Below, piece by piece: positions 43,850-55,339 of a stretch of DNA of 64,000 nt. The notes below the pieces were generated by a model. The model saw nothing but the letters and a program-made list of their open reading frames with translations, had not been told where the DNA came from and ran no database searches. The DNA comes from Gyromitra esculenta (taxonomy: Eukaryota; Ascomycota; Pezizomycetes; Pezizales; Discinaceae): the NCBI GenBank assembly GCA_038503075.1, contig JBCAML010000020.1:806001-870000 (forward strand). Reading direction: 5' to 3'. Within the stretch, counting starts at the first letter, position 1, and every line of letters begins with the position of its first letter. The position numbers were made by a program, and so were the translations under genes.

Positions 43850-44258
43850 TCTCACGGTTTCGTCTCTCGTTAAGCCCTTAAGTATCCCTGAAGGTGAGCA
43901 GTGCTACTTAGACGAGGTACTAACACGTTTGAGGAGTGCAATGTTTCTACAAGTTCTACAGTGGGGTCTAACTCAAGGCGAGTAAAGTGTAGTTGCGATG
44001 ACAGTGACAGCGAGGGTTCTGAGGTAGAACTGGGATGATATTATAGCAATACAAAAGAAGTGAAACGAGAATGTTGCTTAAGGAAGAAAGAAGAAGAAGA
44101 TACAAAACGACCGAAATCCATCACTTAAATACCCCGCTTTCCACATACAATGAATAACAACCGAACAGTACCCTAACAACAAAGACATTATATTTCTAAC
44201 TGAGACCATGGCAACCAATACATTATCCTTAACCCATTACTCATTTTAATTCATGAAA
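43850..44258 (-). repeat. Solo LTR family C
   Basis: A 409-bp copy from TCTCACGG to TCATGAAA, with AAATACCCCGC near 44125 as in the other family C copies. The flanks (GAATC and GGTCG) do not match, so it may have lost one side or recombined. Confidence 0.75.
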
Positions 44259-44526
44259 GGTCGCTTAAGTCTTTTTAGGTGGGGGGAACTCTCCTGGAGG
44301 ACGGGGGATGGGATGCTTCCTCAGGGAGGAAAAAGCTGCCACAGAGAGGGTCCATATTCTCTGGGAGGAAAAAGCTTCTGCAGAGAGGTGCCAAATTCTC
44401 CGAGAGGGAGGTTTGCGCTCCCACTTCTCCAGGAGGTCAGGGAGGTCAGGAAGGTCCGGGAGGAAAACGTCTCCTAGGGAGACATGCCTGATCTCCAGGA
44501 GGATTAAATTATTTTTACTGATGTAT
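44259..44526. other. Purine-rich stretch, no gene
   Basis: GGGAGG/GGAGGAAAAAGC motifs recur several times, with CTCCTGGAGG-type palindromes at both ends (about 44290 and 44500). It opens in several frames because of its purine bias. I see no domain. Confidence 0.4.
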
Positions 44527-45062
44527 AGTGCTGCTGACTTGCCGTGCTCTTTCTGTTCTACTCTGCTGGGGGCCCGTCAAGACCCTGAGAACATGCCAAG
44601 ATATTGCGGGCGGGGCACCTCAGGATTCAACTAATGATCATTTTAGCGCTCTCTGGCACTCCTAGGTTATTCTTTCTAGTTAGACCTTCTAGATCCGCCA
44701 GCTGCATGCCATGCCTATGCTGGATGCAGGAATCGGCGCTGATCAGTCTACTGTTGCATGAGAGGTGTCCTGCACTTAATAGATTCCCTATTGCCACGCC
44801 AGTGGCTCTGGGCCGCTGGTACATGCACAGATGGGTTGGGAACGCCACCACAGGAGCTTCCTGTGTTTGGTATCACCGGAGATATATCATTGGCTTGTTA
44901 GCTAATGGTATTCTCACTGGTTCCACTCCATCGGAACAGCAGGGTAGCAGGTATCTTCTAGGATGTGGTAGCTACACCACTCATGCTGATCCTTACCACC
45001 TCTCTGCTTGCCCATTACAATTATGCTTCACTGCAGGTAACAGTTATGTAGGTCCGTTACAG
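44527..45062 (-). repeat. Truncated LTR family D
   Basis: The reverse orientation of 42774-43507. About 200 bp of the LTR 3' end are missing: the copy starts at the TATAGTGCTGCTGAC block. It ends at CCGTTACA near 45062. It reads in frame into the coiled-coil frame that follows, giving a chimeric open frame. Confidence 0.8.
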
Positions 45063-45553
45063 CAAACAGGTAAGGAACCTATGAGAAATGTCATCCAAGC
45101 TTCAGCTTTTGACAAAAAAAAAGCGGAAGAAGAGGTGAAGGCGGAATCTCGGGCTGTAATCACGGCGGAAAAGGAAGCCAAGAAGGCAGTGGAAGAAAAG
45201 GAACAAGCCGAAGTGGAAGCCAAGGCGCAGGAGAAGAAATTGGAGGATGTGAGAGCCGCAGCTGAGGCTGCGAAAGCTGATGAGGAAAAGAAGCGAAGGG
45301 AGAAGAAGGCCGCGGACCTGAAGGAGGAGGAATCTCTGAAAGCGCTTCTAGCAGACCCTGTGCCCAAAGGATTGCCAAGTTGAAGCTGAAAGGAAAATTG
45401 GCTTCTTTGCAGGCGCGGATGGAGGTAGAGGATGGCAAGGCAGAGGGTGATGGAGATTCTGCAGAGGAGGGGGAGGATGTAAGCAGATCTTTGGGCACTA
45501 GTGGCGATTCTATTGGTGGCGATGGTAATGGCGGCGATGGTAACAGTCAGTAG
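45063..45553 (+). pseudogene. Coiled-coil (Glu/Lys/Ala-rich) protein fragment
   Basis: The frame after the LTR encodes a long charged helix (KKKAEEEVKAESRAVITAEK through EKKRREKKAADLKEEES) with heptad-like spacing. At about 45375 the frame ends, but the next frame continues the theme (RIAKLKLKGKLASLQARMEV) to a Gly/Asp-rich end at 45553, so a frameshift or a small intron is likely. Upstream coding sequence has been replaced by the LTR. It lies 80 bp before a SNF2 pseudogene in the same orientation and could be the N-terminal part of the same gene. The function is not known. Confidence 0.5.
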
Positions 45554-45635
45554 AGCTATGAAATTGTGTATATATATTATATATTCAATTGTCCGCTGAC
45601 GCAGACCTCTAGGCGAGAAAAATATCCTGTCTAAA

Positions 45636-47609
45636 GTGATTGATGACATTTTTGAGAAGAAGCCAGACCTGTCATCCAGGTGGCATCGAATCGAGAACCA
45701 AGGAAACCCTATTGAAGACCCTGTTGACGAAGAAGCAGTCTCAACAAAATACAGCAAACTTTCAGACCTTCATGGCTATTGCAGGGACCAGATGAACAAT
45801 GATTTTGAACACCAATGCTTTAATGACACAATGTGGCAGCTTAGGGCCCGTGAATTGGCCCCAGCTGAGGGTGACATCAGCAATCACTTTCTAGAGATAT
45901 CCGGCATACCAGCTGCAAGATTCTTACCACATCAAGTCTGGGGTGCGGCTTTTGTGCTTCAGTGCTTCATGTAGCAGGATGGGCTTGGGCTTATGGGGGC
46001 ACTGATCGCAGATGACATGGGTCTGGGAAAGACATATACAGCTTTGGCTACAGTCCTCCTCATTAAGTGGCTCCTCCGACAAGCTGCCGCTGACAAGCCC
46101 ATCCCATTCTACAAAGAGAAACAGCTTTCCAAACTTGAGTTCAACTGTCCGTTGCTCACTGACGATGAGGACGTCCTTCACAGGCCGATTTTGATTGTAG
46201 TGCCACCAGCTCGCCTGCAGACCGGGAGTTCGACTATCAAGAAAGTTCTGCCAGAAACCGGTTTAACACGGCAGATCATTGTTGGGGACAATAAACCCAC
46301 CGTGGCAGAAATAATTGTTGACTCGGACCACCCAGAGTGTGAAGATATTATTTACCTCATCTCTTACAATACACTTCGCAGCAGGTTCCAAAAGTTGATG
46401 GAGGGCGGTGAATTTGGGATGGAGATATTTGATGAATCACACTGAGTCAAAAACACTAAGACCATGGGCTTTGCAGTTTTGATGGAGATAAACGCACCCT
46501 ACAGGATTCAGCTAATGGGTACCCCAATGCATCATACAGTGGGTGACTGGGTCATTCAAACTCGGTGGCTATTTAGTTCCTGTAAGACCAACAGTCTCAC
46601 AAATCATGGTCCCAATCCGTTAGCAAAGGCCGTCAACATTGCAAAGCGCAAAGAAGGGACCAAAGAAGAGTCATACGAAATGGTCAAGAACTGTGTATGG
46701 CACTGGACCATCTGCCGATGGGTAGAAAGCAAAAGCGCAGATGGCACGGCTCTCGTGAAGGTCCCCAAACTTACTACCACGGAGGTCCGTCTGGAGTTCA
46801 CTCCAAACAAGAGTAGATGGCACAAAGCTTTCGAAGACAAGTTGAAAGATGTGCACAAGGGCAAGCCCCAGACCATGGTCCACGAGTGGCGCTTGGGCTC
46901 GTTTTCCCCAGACCTTATCATATTGGGAGATGTCATCACGGAAAGCACAGTGGACAGTGGCACTGTTTTCTGCTGCAAATGGGATGAGAAAAAGTTTATT
47001 GGAGGACCGATCTTTCACTGGCTAGAATCCACGTTTCTCCCAATCTTGATCAAGTCTACAGCGGATGGCGTGCCAAATAAGGCTGTTGTTTTTGCCCCGC
47101 TGCCGGGAGAAACACACATCCTGACCTGGTGGGTTAGTACCTTCCACCGCGAGGTGAAGCCTTTCCTTTACCACGTGGCTCTTGATCCAAAAGAGCGCAC
47201 CGAGGTTCTTCAAAAATTCGCTGATAGTAACATCCCAAGCATGCTCCTCCTTACTGTAGCTCTCAGAGGTATGGGTCTGAACCTTGTTGCTGCGAATCAC
47301 GTTGTCATAACCCAGGAATTCTGGAACTTGAACGAGCAATGACAAGCAACTGCACGCATCCACCACTTCGGCCAAATGCATAAACCGACTTCATGGACTT
47401 TGCATACTGTTGGAGGGGTTGATGATAGGGCACAGCAGCTTCAAGAGATCCGGAGGAAATTTGAGGCTTGTTTTATGCATAACCTTATCGGGACTGACCT
47501 CTCCTATTCGGACCTGCTAGATGCCACAAATGCCAGGATCAAGCTCCTTGCCGAGCAGAAGAGAGCACTCAATAAAGACGTACCTGCTGATGTAATGGTT
47601 ATCGATTAG
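45636..47609 (+). pseudogene. SNF2-family helicase, three nonsense mutations
   Basis: A single frame of 658 codons is interrupted by stops at 45972-45974 (TAG), 46443-46445 (TGA) and 47340-47342 (TGA). Motifs of the SNF2/SWI2 ATPase are recognisable: I (DDMGLGKT), Ia (ILIVVPPARL), II (DESH), III (QLMGTPMHH), V (GMGLNLVAANHVVI) and VI (QATARIHHFGQ). The two TGA stops stand where the family has Trp (DE.HW.KN and N..W.Q...R), so each is one G-to-A change. The second Arg of motif VI has become His, also a transition. The helicase would have been a chromatin-remodelling or DNA-repair type ATPase. Confidence 0.85.
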
Positions 47610-48555
47610 GTCTGCGTTGGAGTATTGGCAGCGGAGGAAGAAGGTCTGCGGTAACTGAGTTTTAGTGTTTGCGTTTTAATGTTTTTTTTATATATATATA
47701 TTTGTTTTAGGTCTGTAGCTGGTTCGTGGTAGGTCTGCAGTCATGGGTTGGCTAGGTCTGCTGGAATGAGAGTCAGTAGAACCCCTACCCAACGCAAGTT
47801 ATTGAAGACCAACACTAACCAGCACAACAGATTCCCAAGGTTTATTGGGTGTGGGAATATTCAATTGTCACGATAGATTTCTTAGGGTCCACCTTTGGGT
47901 GTTCAGGGTTGGGCTTGGAGATTTGCTTGTAGGTCTGTGTAGACATGCCGAATTAAGTATAGTGTAGCAGGGCAGGTCCTTGAATAGGAATACTGTTCAT
48001 TAAGCATGGTCTATCACTCGGTTTATCAACACCAAACCATAGAAATCAGAGTAGAGAGAAGAGTTAAATGTGGCAATGGTCGCTAATATAACAGACTTTG
48101 ATATATTTGTAGTTTGCTTTCTACAAAATATGCAGCTTCCCATTGCCCGATCTGTGTTCCCCTCAGAAGTATAAAAGTCAACTGAGGAGTGAGCTGTTCA
48201 CAGACATATATAATGTTCCTATCAGGACAGACCTTCCCCTGCTCCATCAAAGATTTCCTTGCTATCAGCATCCATCAACTCCTTCAAACATCAAATTATG
48301 TGTTTCTTAGCTTTCGTCTTTTTTGACTGCTATCTTTGCATCCATATTCGCATTTCTTGCAAAATGCCACACCCGATTAACTTTATCGCTGTATATCTTT
48401 GGGAGACACAGTGGGGCGGGTGTCGAAGAGAATGGGTGCCCCCCCTTTTCTTTGTCCCTCCAATAAACCTCTCTGCTCTCTCCCCTTCACTTTCTCTTCC
48501 CTTTATTTCTCTCCAATACTTCCCTTCACCAAGACCACAAGCCTCCAGACGTCAA
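47610..48555. other. Gene-free stretch
   Basis: AT-rich, with a TATATATATATA run near 47690 and the phrase AGGTCTGC or AGGTCTGTAG recurring several times (47706, 47729, 47753, 47930). That phrase recurs also near 49590 and 53250, so it may belong to a dispersed repeat. No coding support. Confidence 0.4.
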
Positions 48556-49950
48556 AATGAGAGCAAACGAACCACAGGAGAATGGATACCAAACAGAGAG
48601 CTCTAACCAAGCTCGGAGGACCTCAGCCCAACCTCCACCTCCTCGTTCAGTATGCGGCAGGCCTGTTGTGAGTGAAGACGAGGACGAAGACAATGGTGAA
48701 AATGAATGCCATCCATTGATGTATCATTACTAACACCAGATCAGTAGCTAGGGCCCCAACCCAGGGCCACAACTTGCAGGTAAGGCTACAATATACTCCA
48801 AGACAACACATAGAAGAGTCGGAAAAAAACATAGAAAGTGACGTCAATGACGGTGATGAGGAGCCAAGATGTACATGAATATATACCCAGGAATTATTTA
48901 TCTGAGATGGCTGATTTGAAGCAAGAGAATAGCCGGACAATGGGAGAGACGCGCTGGACGCGGACCTCCCAACAGCAGAGCTTCTTTGCTGTACCATAGC
49001 CTAGTAAGTACCCTAGAGCCAGTGTCTGGCAACAAACGAAGCTTGGGAGATGGCTTAAGAGAGCTTGACAAACGCCTTCGTCTGTTTTCACGGGAACAGT
49101 CAGCTTCGAGTGAAATTGATCAAATCAGATATGACTCCACCCCTCGCTTGTCGGTAGCTCCAAGTGAGGACCCTCTCGAAAATGTGCTTGGGGCTGTAGC
49201 TAGGTCCACGCTTGTGCCCCAAAGAAACGGAATAGTGTATAAGTACGCGAAGGTCTTCCTTCAAGTGGACGTGTTTACAGTTCAGCCATGGCCCAACATG
49301 TCCGGACAAGACCGGCTGATAACGAAGGTATGGGGTATGTCAATTGAGTATTGGAAACAAGAGATAGATGAAGAAACAATCCGACACGCAACTGCAAACC
49401 GGTTGACACAGCCCAAATGACACCAGACCTGATATCTCTCAAACTTGTAAGTTCAAACCCCCTTTTTAAAGTAGCTGTTAATGTGTTATAGCTGAAGAAA
49501 AGAATCACATCATATCGATCGTACTTCATATCTGATGCCTGAGATATAATAATCCACGCATATGAGCTGCAGGCGCATAAACCAGAGGTCTGCTGCCAGG
49601 AGGTCTGCCGTTTACTTGACAATGATCAGTTCATCTGCAAGGAGATACCAAGTGTAAGAACCCTAAAGCTGAGGTCTGTTAGCATGCTAACCTTAGGATC
49701 AAATATAGGAAAACAGTACGCTGAAGAGGGCATGGTTTATGCACCCTGTGATCCTAATGCTCCTGGAGCAGCACTTTTTTGCATCCGAATGATCGATAGG
49801 CCGCTGACCATTGACAGCCAGTGAGTTTATGCCAATAAAATGGAAGACAGTCCTGGTGGTCTGTATTGCGCTCCGCTGTGCGTTGATGGACTATGAGGCC
49901 CCAGGAAAGAAATCAAATCCTGTGGTTGGGTTCGAGTGGGAGTGGATGAT
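48556..49950 (+). pseudogene. Degenerate multi-exon gene, unknown (possibly DUF6532-like)
   Basis: An apparent first exon starts at ATG 48556 (RANEPQENGYQTES...) with an acidic stretch (SEDEDEDNGENE). A later frame (48986-49420) encodes RLITKVWGMSIEYWKQEIDE and continues, after a GT-AG intron at about 49450-49491, with KKRITSYRSYFISDA-stop-DIIIHAYEL and VCRLLDNDQF, the stop again being a C-to-T change of an Arg codon. Further segments AEEGMVYAPCDP and FEWEWMIG follow. The helical pattern reminds me of DUF6532 proteins often found near fungal transposons, but that is weak. Confidence 0.35.
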
Positions 49951-50551
49951 AGGTGAGCCTTCTGTTTCAAACTATTATTTCATGTGATTAACAGCAATCC
50001 AGACCACTATATCTGATATAAAAACATTCTGGAGAAGGTTTTTTTTTTTGTTTAAATCATTTGATTGTTGTTTCTAGGTACAAAACCGCTTATGCAACAC
50101 AAAAGTTATGAAGTCAAAAAACCTATCCCCACCAAATAAACACCCTTATCCGCCAGGGTAACAAGAGAGAACACAAAGGAAAAAGCGAACCAAGTACCTC
50201 CAACAGAACAAGACAATGTTCCTGTGATAAACGACTTAACGGTGCAGGGAAAATTGACAACAAATGCCAGTGAGAGTAAAGATACTTGTAAACAACAACC
50301 AAGAAACAATGAGAAACAGTAGAAGTAAGTCTGCAGTAAAGCTGTAATGGAAGTAAAGAGCAGCCAGGAGAAGATTCCTATCAAAGTTGGTTGGGGTTGA
50401 ACAAGTATAAGTGAAATGACCTAAAGGTCCATCTGATCATCTGCTGGGGGGGGGTGCTGGAGCCTTTGAAGGGCGTGATGGGCAGCTGTTCAGGTGTGAC
50501 TCATGGGGTCTGTCGCAGTTAACACACTTGACAAGAGTGTGAGAGCAGGAG

Positions 50552-51288
50552 TGTAACGGGGGTAGTCCTACTGCTCTGTAGTGGGAATAGGTATAGGAAT
50601 ACGGCCGTTGCAAATACTAAATCAGGTTGAGATGTTAAGAGTATTTCGTGCAAGATACTCAATAATCTTAAGGGCTCTACTCGGTAGTATTCTGTCTTTT
50701 TGATGAGACTGGGAAGAAGAGCAACAGGTGGCGGGGTCATGCACTATCGTTATAGTGCTGCTGACTCGCCGTCCTCTTTCTGTTCTACTCTGCTGGGGGC
50801 CCGTCGAGACCTTGAGAACATGCCAAGATATTGTGAGCGGGGCACCTCAGAATTCAGCTAATGATCACTTCGGCGCTCTCCGGCACTCCTCGGTTGTTCT
50901 GTCCAGTTAGACCTTCTAGATCCGCCAGCTGCATGCCATGCCTATGCTGGATGCAGGAATCGGCGCTGATCAGTCTACTGTTGCATGTGAGGTGTCCTGC
51001 ACTTAATAGTTTCCCTATTGCCGCACCAGTGGCTCTGGGCCGCTAGTACATGCACAGATGGACTGGAAACGCCACCACAGGAGCTTCCTGTGTTTGGTAT
51101 CACCGGAGATATATCATTGGCTCGTCAGCTAATGTTATTCTCGCTGGTTCCATTCCATCTGAACAGCAGGGTAGCAGGTATCCTCTAACATGTGGTAGCT
51201 ACACCACTCATGCTGATCCTTACTACCTCTCTGCTTGTCTGGTGCTATTATGCTTCACTGCAGGTAACAGTATTGTAGATCCGTTACA
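50552..51288 (-). repeat. Solo LTR family D in LINE ORF1 (copy 1)
   Basis: A 737-bp LTR with ends TGTAACGG...CCGTTACA. The flanks AGGAG (50547-50551) and AGGGG (51289-51293) match at four of five positions, and LINE ORF1 continues on both sides, so this is a true solo LTR. Its mirror copy at 58089-58825 is the 5' LTR of the complete element F. Confidence 0.88.
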
Positions 51289-52387
51289 AGGGGTGGCTTT
51301 TAGTTGAGCAAGAGAGTGTGGGGCAGCTATGAGCAGCCGTAGGATGGAGTCCCACACACCAGCGACAGCATGGTTGATTGGGGCATTTGTTTGTTTGGTG
51401 TCCAAATTTGTGGCATTGGGAACACTGGGTGGAGGGTCCGAAACAGAGTTTGCGTTCGGATCTGACAGTGGTTGAAAAGGTGGATAAGCGAGTGCAGTTG
51501 GCGATCTCATTGGCTTTGGGGCCAGAGAGTGTGATAACAATTGAGGAAACTGTTTTTCCTCTTCGTTTTTCAGGTAAAGTGAGCCATCTTGGGGGGGATA
51601 TCCATAATCAGGCCAGGGTTGAAATTGCAGAGCTCTTGCTGAATGGCAGAGGGTTCCATAGAGGTGGGGATACCATGTACAACAAGTTGGTGCAATGGTT
51701 CGTCAAGGTGTAGGGAGCGAGCTCCTGGGCTGAGGTAAAGGAATTGGCCAACTTTTCTGTAATGGGTGTTGGCAAACATATTGTTCATGACCGTTAATGA
51801 CACATTCTGGGAATGTGTGTCTATTGCCACAGACTGGATGGTGATGGAACCAATAGCAGAGTTAAGTTTATCTCTGAGTTTGGTGGGCGACCCTTGAGTA
51901 AGGGGAGTGCTGTCGCGTTTGACAATCAAACAACGAGTGCGCATGGTGGGGGATGCTGAGGGAGGGGAGGATGAAGTCTTAGGGGCAGGTGTGTTTGCAG
52001 CCTGTTTGGCCTTTGCTGGTTGGGGTTTTCTCTTGGGTTTGCTGGCGGCCACCTGGGCCCATTGTAAAGGCTTTGGGGCAGGGGGAGCGGGAATTGCAAC
52101 AGCAGGTGCAGGAGGAGGAGGAGCACTAAAAGGTGCAGGTGGTGCTGGGGGTGCTGCTTTCCCTACTGTGAGAAGGTGCACACGCTCTTGTTTGCTCAGA
52201 GTTGGTGACTCTGGAAACATGTTTGGGAGAGGTGCTAGACTCTTAGCAGCCTCATTCAGTAGGGTGACCTCGCTTTGTAGATGCTGGATCATGTTAAGGA
52301 GGGAGGTGAAGTGGATGAGGTTCAGTTCGTCAACCTTTGTTAGGAACTGACTAACTGTCTTTAGGGTCATGGGGGCTGCTGTGATCC

Positions 52388-52829
52388 TTTCATGGACAGG
52401 TATTGTTTGTTGGTTGGTTGGGTTCACAGTTGTGTGGTTGTTTAGCAAGGTCGTTTAAACATGTTTTCTTTGGCTTCCCAAGTACAATGAGTCATATGTT
52501 TGTTATCGAAGAGTTGGCTTATGGGTATATAAGCGAAGGGTCTTTCCCTCTTATTGTACTTTTCCTTCTTCTTTCATTAAGCAACGTCTTCTATTGTCAC
52601 TCTGCTTGTATCCTACAATACAAGCCAGGATTGTCATAAATCCTTCGTCGCCTCAGTGATATTTCTCATCTTATAACTCCACTACATCAAAGTAGTTTCG
52701 CTGTCGGAGTAATCATAACTCCCTTCCATTGTAGAACCTGTGGATTCATAGCCTAAACTGTTGTCGCTAGCTTTCGTTCAAGTAGCACTACTCACCTTTG
52801 GAGATACCAAAGGGCTTGACGAAACCTCG
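52388..52829 (+). repeat. Solo LTR family B in LINE ORF1 (copy 1)
   Basis: This 442-bp LTR runs from TTTCATGG to CCTTGAGA with target duplication GATCC at 52383-52387 and 52830-52834. Confidence 0.92.
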
Positions 52830-53371
52830 CTCCTTGAGAGATCCCGTTGTCCTTATTTTGGATCATAGAAATCCAATTAGTGTGGTGGAAAAAGACAGGT
52901 GGTGATGGAGGAGAGGTGTCAGCTCTCTGCTGTTTTGATGGTGAGGGAGTTTTTGGTTCCGCCATGGCAGTTGCGGAGGAAGCAGGAGTGGTGGAGGCTT
53001 CGTCTCTTTGGAGAGAGGGGAAGAGAGGTGTAAAGATTCTAGCTGTGTCTTCTGAAGACATGCGATCGGAGTGGTGTTGTTAAAACAAGGATCCAACTTG
53101 TTTTTGTGAGCGGGGTAATGAAATGAAGCCAAAGTGCTAAAGACTTTTGGCTGTGTGTAACGCCGTTGCAACGCAAAAGGTGGTGGGTGGTGAGCTTTCA
53201 ATTGAAGAAGTTGTAGCGGGGACAGAGGACGGTTGAACAAGAAGGTCTGCAGTATCTGAGAAGGTCTTCGGTAGGAACGCAGCGATCCACAACCAAGTGT
53301 TTTGGTGCAGAGAGGTCCAGGAAGGTCCACAATCTAAACCCTAAGGTGTAGGAGACATGTGCCAAGGTCGA

Positions 53372-54415
53372 TCAGATATGCTCCCTCCATGGGCAGGGAC
53401 ATAGGAGCGAAAGGTCTATATGGTTGGTAAGGGTCCAGAACATGCCGGGACATATAAACCTGTTTTGCTGATGCGTTGCATGGTCCCTTCTATGGCTATC
53501 ATCCTTCGAATCTGATGGAGGATCGAATATATCGAATGGTGGACGATATTCCACCTCTAGCAGGTGAGGACGACTGCTGGGAGGCGGTGTATTTGGTCTG
53601 CTATCCATCTCCTCTCGGTATAGCTCAATGATACAGGTAATGGGAACGGAGCTGCTGATAACCAACCAGCCCTGGACCTGCTGATTGTCAAATAGCTCAG
53701 TGATATCAATACTGGCAGGTATGCTGTCAGCAGCTCCAGGTGAAGGACAAGCTAAACTGCCGTATAGCATCCTTATGGATCTTCCTGACGGCAGGGCATG
53801 CGCTGCAATAGCATACAGCGAGACAGGGGTGGGATTATCAACATATCCAATGTATGCCCGGTTCGTAGCGTGATTCCAAGCATATGGCACACGAGGAGCT
53901 GTGAGTGGTCCGGCTGGGGTTTAGGCTGTCGGGTCAATGGTAATGAATTGTACTGCCTTTGGAGGGAAAGCTGGGGCTACCGTCAGACCAGCTGCAATGA
54001 CAGGAGCTGCTACGGCTACCGAAGAGGGACCAGCAACATCTAAGATAGAGACAATATTAGTATACGAACAGATGAATGCCTTCCCAGATTATTACTTACT
54101 GATATCTTCTCCCAAATTGTCGCCAAGGGCCTTCAATCCTTCCATGACCTTCTTCATACAATCCTGGACCATAGACTCCAGGGCAGTGTAGAAATTCTTA
54201 TGTGGATAATTCCGCGTATTATTTGTAGCTTGGTATTTTGGCAGCTGAGAAAGGAGATTTGGATGCTGCATGGTGTAATCCAGCAGCTCTTGATATCTGG
54301 AGTTTTTGGTATAGAAAACCCTATTTGCAGTAGCCCAAGCACTGACATACTTCCGAACGACAGCACACTGTATGTCGTCGAGCGAGAGGTGGACCTTCCA
54401 CTCAGAAGTCTTCAT
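53372..54415 (-). pseudogene. Unknown two-exon gene in the inverted-repeat spacer
   Basis: The first exon (54415 to about 54099) encodes KTSEWKVHLSLDDIQ and a helical segment to DNLGEDI. After a GT-AG intron of about 60 bp the second exon encodes VAGPSSVAVAAPVIAAG, a stop (TAA at 53921-53923, a possible CAA to TAA change), and then WNHATNRAYIGYVDNPTPV..., a Pro-rich stretch (PNTPPPSSRP) and a C-terminus near 53372. I do not recognise the protein. Alternatively the TAA is in a second intron. It is single copy in this window, located between the arms. Confidence 0.4.
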
Positions 54416-54990
54416 TATGAGGTTTGTAGGAGCTGTCAGCTAGTTTGATAAGGACGAATTGTGGCAGATTATATGACAATGAGGATGATATGGTACTGCA
54501 AAGCGTATGTTTGATGCAATATAGAGAGCAGAGAATGGAGTATGGAGAGCAGCTCAATTAATATAAATAGTGTCTTTGTATGGTTTCCATGTTGATTAGG
54601 CTAGAACTGAGCTGCCATTGTCCTTCAAAATCTGAGTGAGATCGCGTGAATAGGTGTGGTAGACATCATGCCAAGACGGATGTTACCATGCTGTATCCCG
54701 TTCTTAGCATGTCTCAGCTCATCCCCAACCTCCTCTGTTTCGCCTGATTTCAGCCCGCTTGATTGTTTTAGGCTTATTGTACCAAGCAATGGAGTCATGT
54801 TTCTCCTCATTCAGCTTGAAACACTCTAGCGCCAAACTAATAACAAGATTCAGCCTTGTTCCTGGCCCTGAATGCCAGGCATGGCTTGAAATAGAAACTC
54901 ACCATAATATTCTTCACAACCTAAACAAAAACTACCTCGCAGCCTTAGCAAGGCTTTTTTCAGACGTGTCGCGTCCCTTTTCAACCAAAT

Positions 54991-55308
54991 ATGCCTTCAG
55001 CTTGCCCCCATTGCCATTTGCAGTTCAAGTATGGGGGAGCTCTTCGAAACCACCTTGCAAATATGCATCCAAAACTCTTACAGCCTGCATCCCAATACAT
55101 ATCAGACGGAAAGGATCATTCTGACGACGAAATTCAGCTGCTTTGTATCGATCCTCCGCTTAATCTTCTGAATAGTGACTGGGACTATGAAAGTCTATCA
55201 GAGCTAGGGGCAGATGATGAAGAAGAGGAGGATGAGAATCAGGAAGTGGATAGCCATACTTTCCCTGGTGCAGGGGATCCTATTGGGGCCGTAGAGAGGT
55301 CAGTATAA
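54991..55308 (+). CDS. C2H2 zinc-finger, acidic protein or exon fragment
   Basis: 105 codons starting PSACPHCHLQFKYGGALRNH with a complete C2H2 finger (CPHC-x12-H-x4-H) at residues 5-26, followed by an acidic part (ADDEEEEDENQEVD). An N-terminal C2H2 finger with an acidic region is typical of the first exon of Plavaka-type (KDZ) transposase genes, so this could be a truncated transposase. The frame ends 32 bp before the poly(T) of a LINE insertion at 55340. The link with KDZ is inference. Confidence 0.45.
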   Translation: MPSACPHCHLQFKYGGALRNHLANMHPKLLQPASQYISDGKDHSDDEIQLLCIDPPLNLLNSDWDYESLSELGADDEEEEDENQEVDSHTFPGAGDPIGAVERSV

Positions 55309-55339
55309 GACGAATTGCAGCCATGGTCACCCTTTGATA

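Larger units (their letters stand above)
50435..53061 (-). pseudogene. LINE ORF1 (gag-like, CCHC knuckles), copy 1
   Basis: A nucleic-acid-binding ORF1 of Tad1-like type. ATG at 53061 (SSEDTARIFTPLF). The frame is cut by LTR B but rejoins as NGI-TAAPMTLKTV. A Pro/Ala-rich linker follows, then an RRM-like part (TRCLIVKRDS..., LVVHGIPT). At a C7 run near 51590 the frame shifts, and the continuation has RWLTLPEKRRGKTVSSIVITL and a CCHC knuckle, CSQCHKFGHQTNKC. LTR D (50552-51288) then interrupts it. The last zinc-binding segment, CVNCDRPHESHLNSC, lies at about 50483-50530. The frameshift is identical in copy 2, so it predates the inverted duplication. Confidence 0.75.
50038..53213 (-). mobile_element. 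LINE copy 1, ORF1-only, with nested LTRs
   Basis: On the minus strand it runs from the 5' end near 53213 through ORF1 (start 53061) to a 3' tail ending in a poly(A) (T run at about 50038-50050 on the plus strand). No reverse transcriptase region lies between ORF1 and the tail. The last ~100 bp before the poly(A) (TAAATCATTTGATTGTTG...) are shared with the separate LINE fragment at 55340-56163. Solo LTRs B (52388-52829) and D (50552-51288) are nested inside. Without them it is about 2.0 kb. Confidence 0.7.
50552..53213. repeat. Left arm of large inverted duplication
   Basis: Every aligned position in this arm plus its partner at 56164-58825 sums to 109,377, so the 2,662-bp arms have no indel. 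I found one difference (50648 versus 58729, a CpG to TpG change). The arm includes LTR D, LINE ORF1 with its frameshift, LTR B with its target duplication, and the LINE 5' end. Confidence 0.93.
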
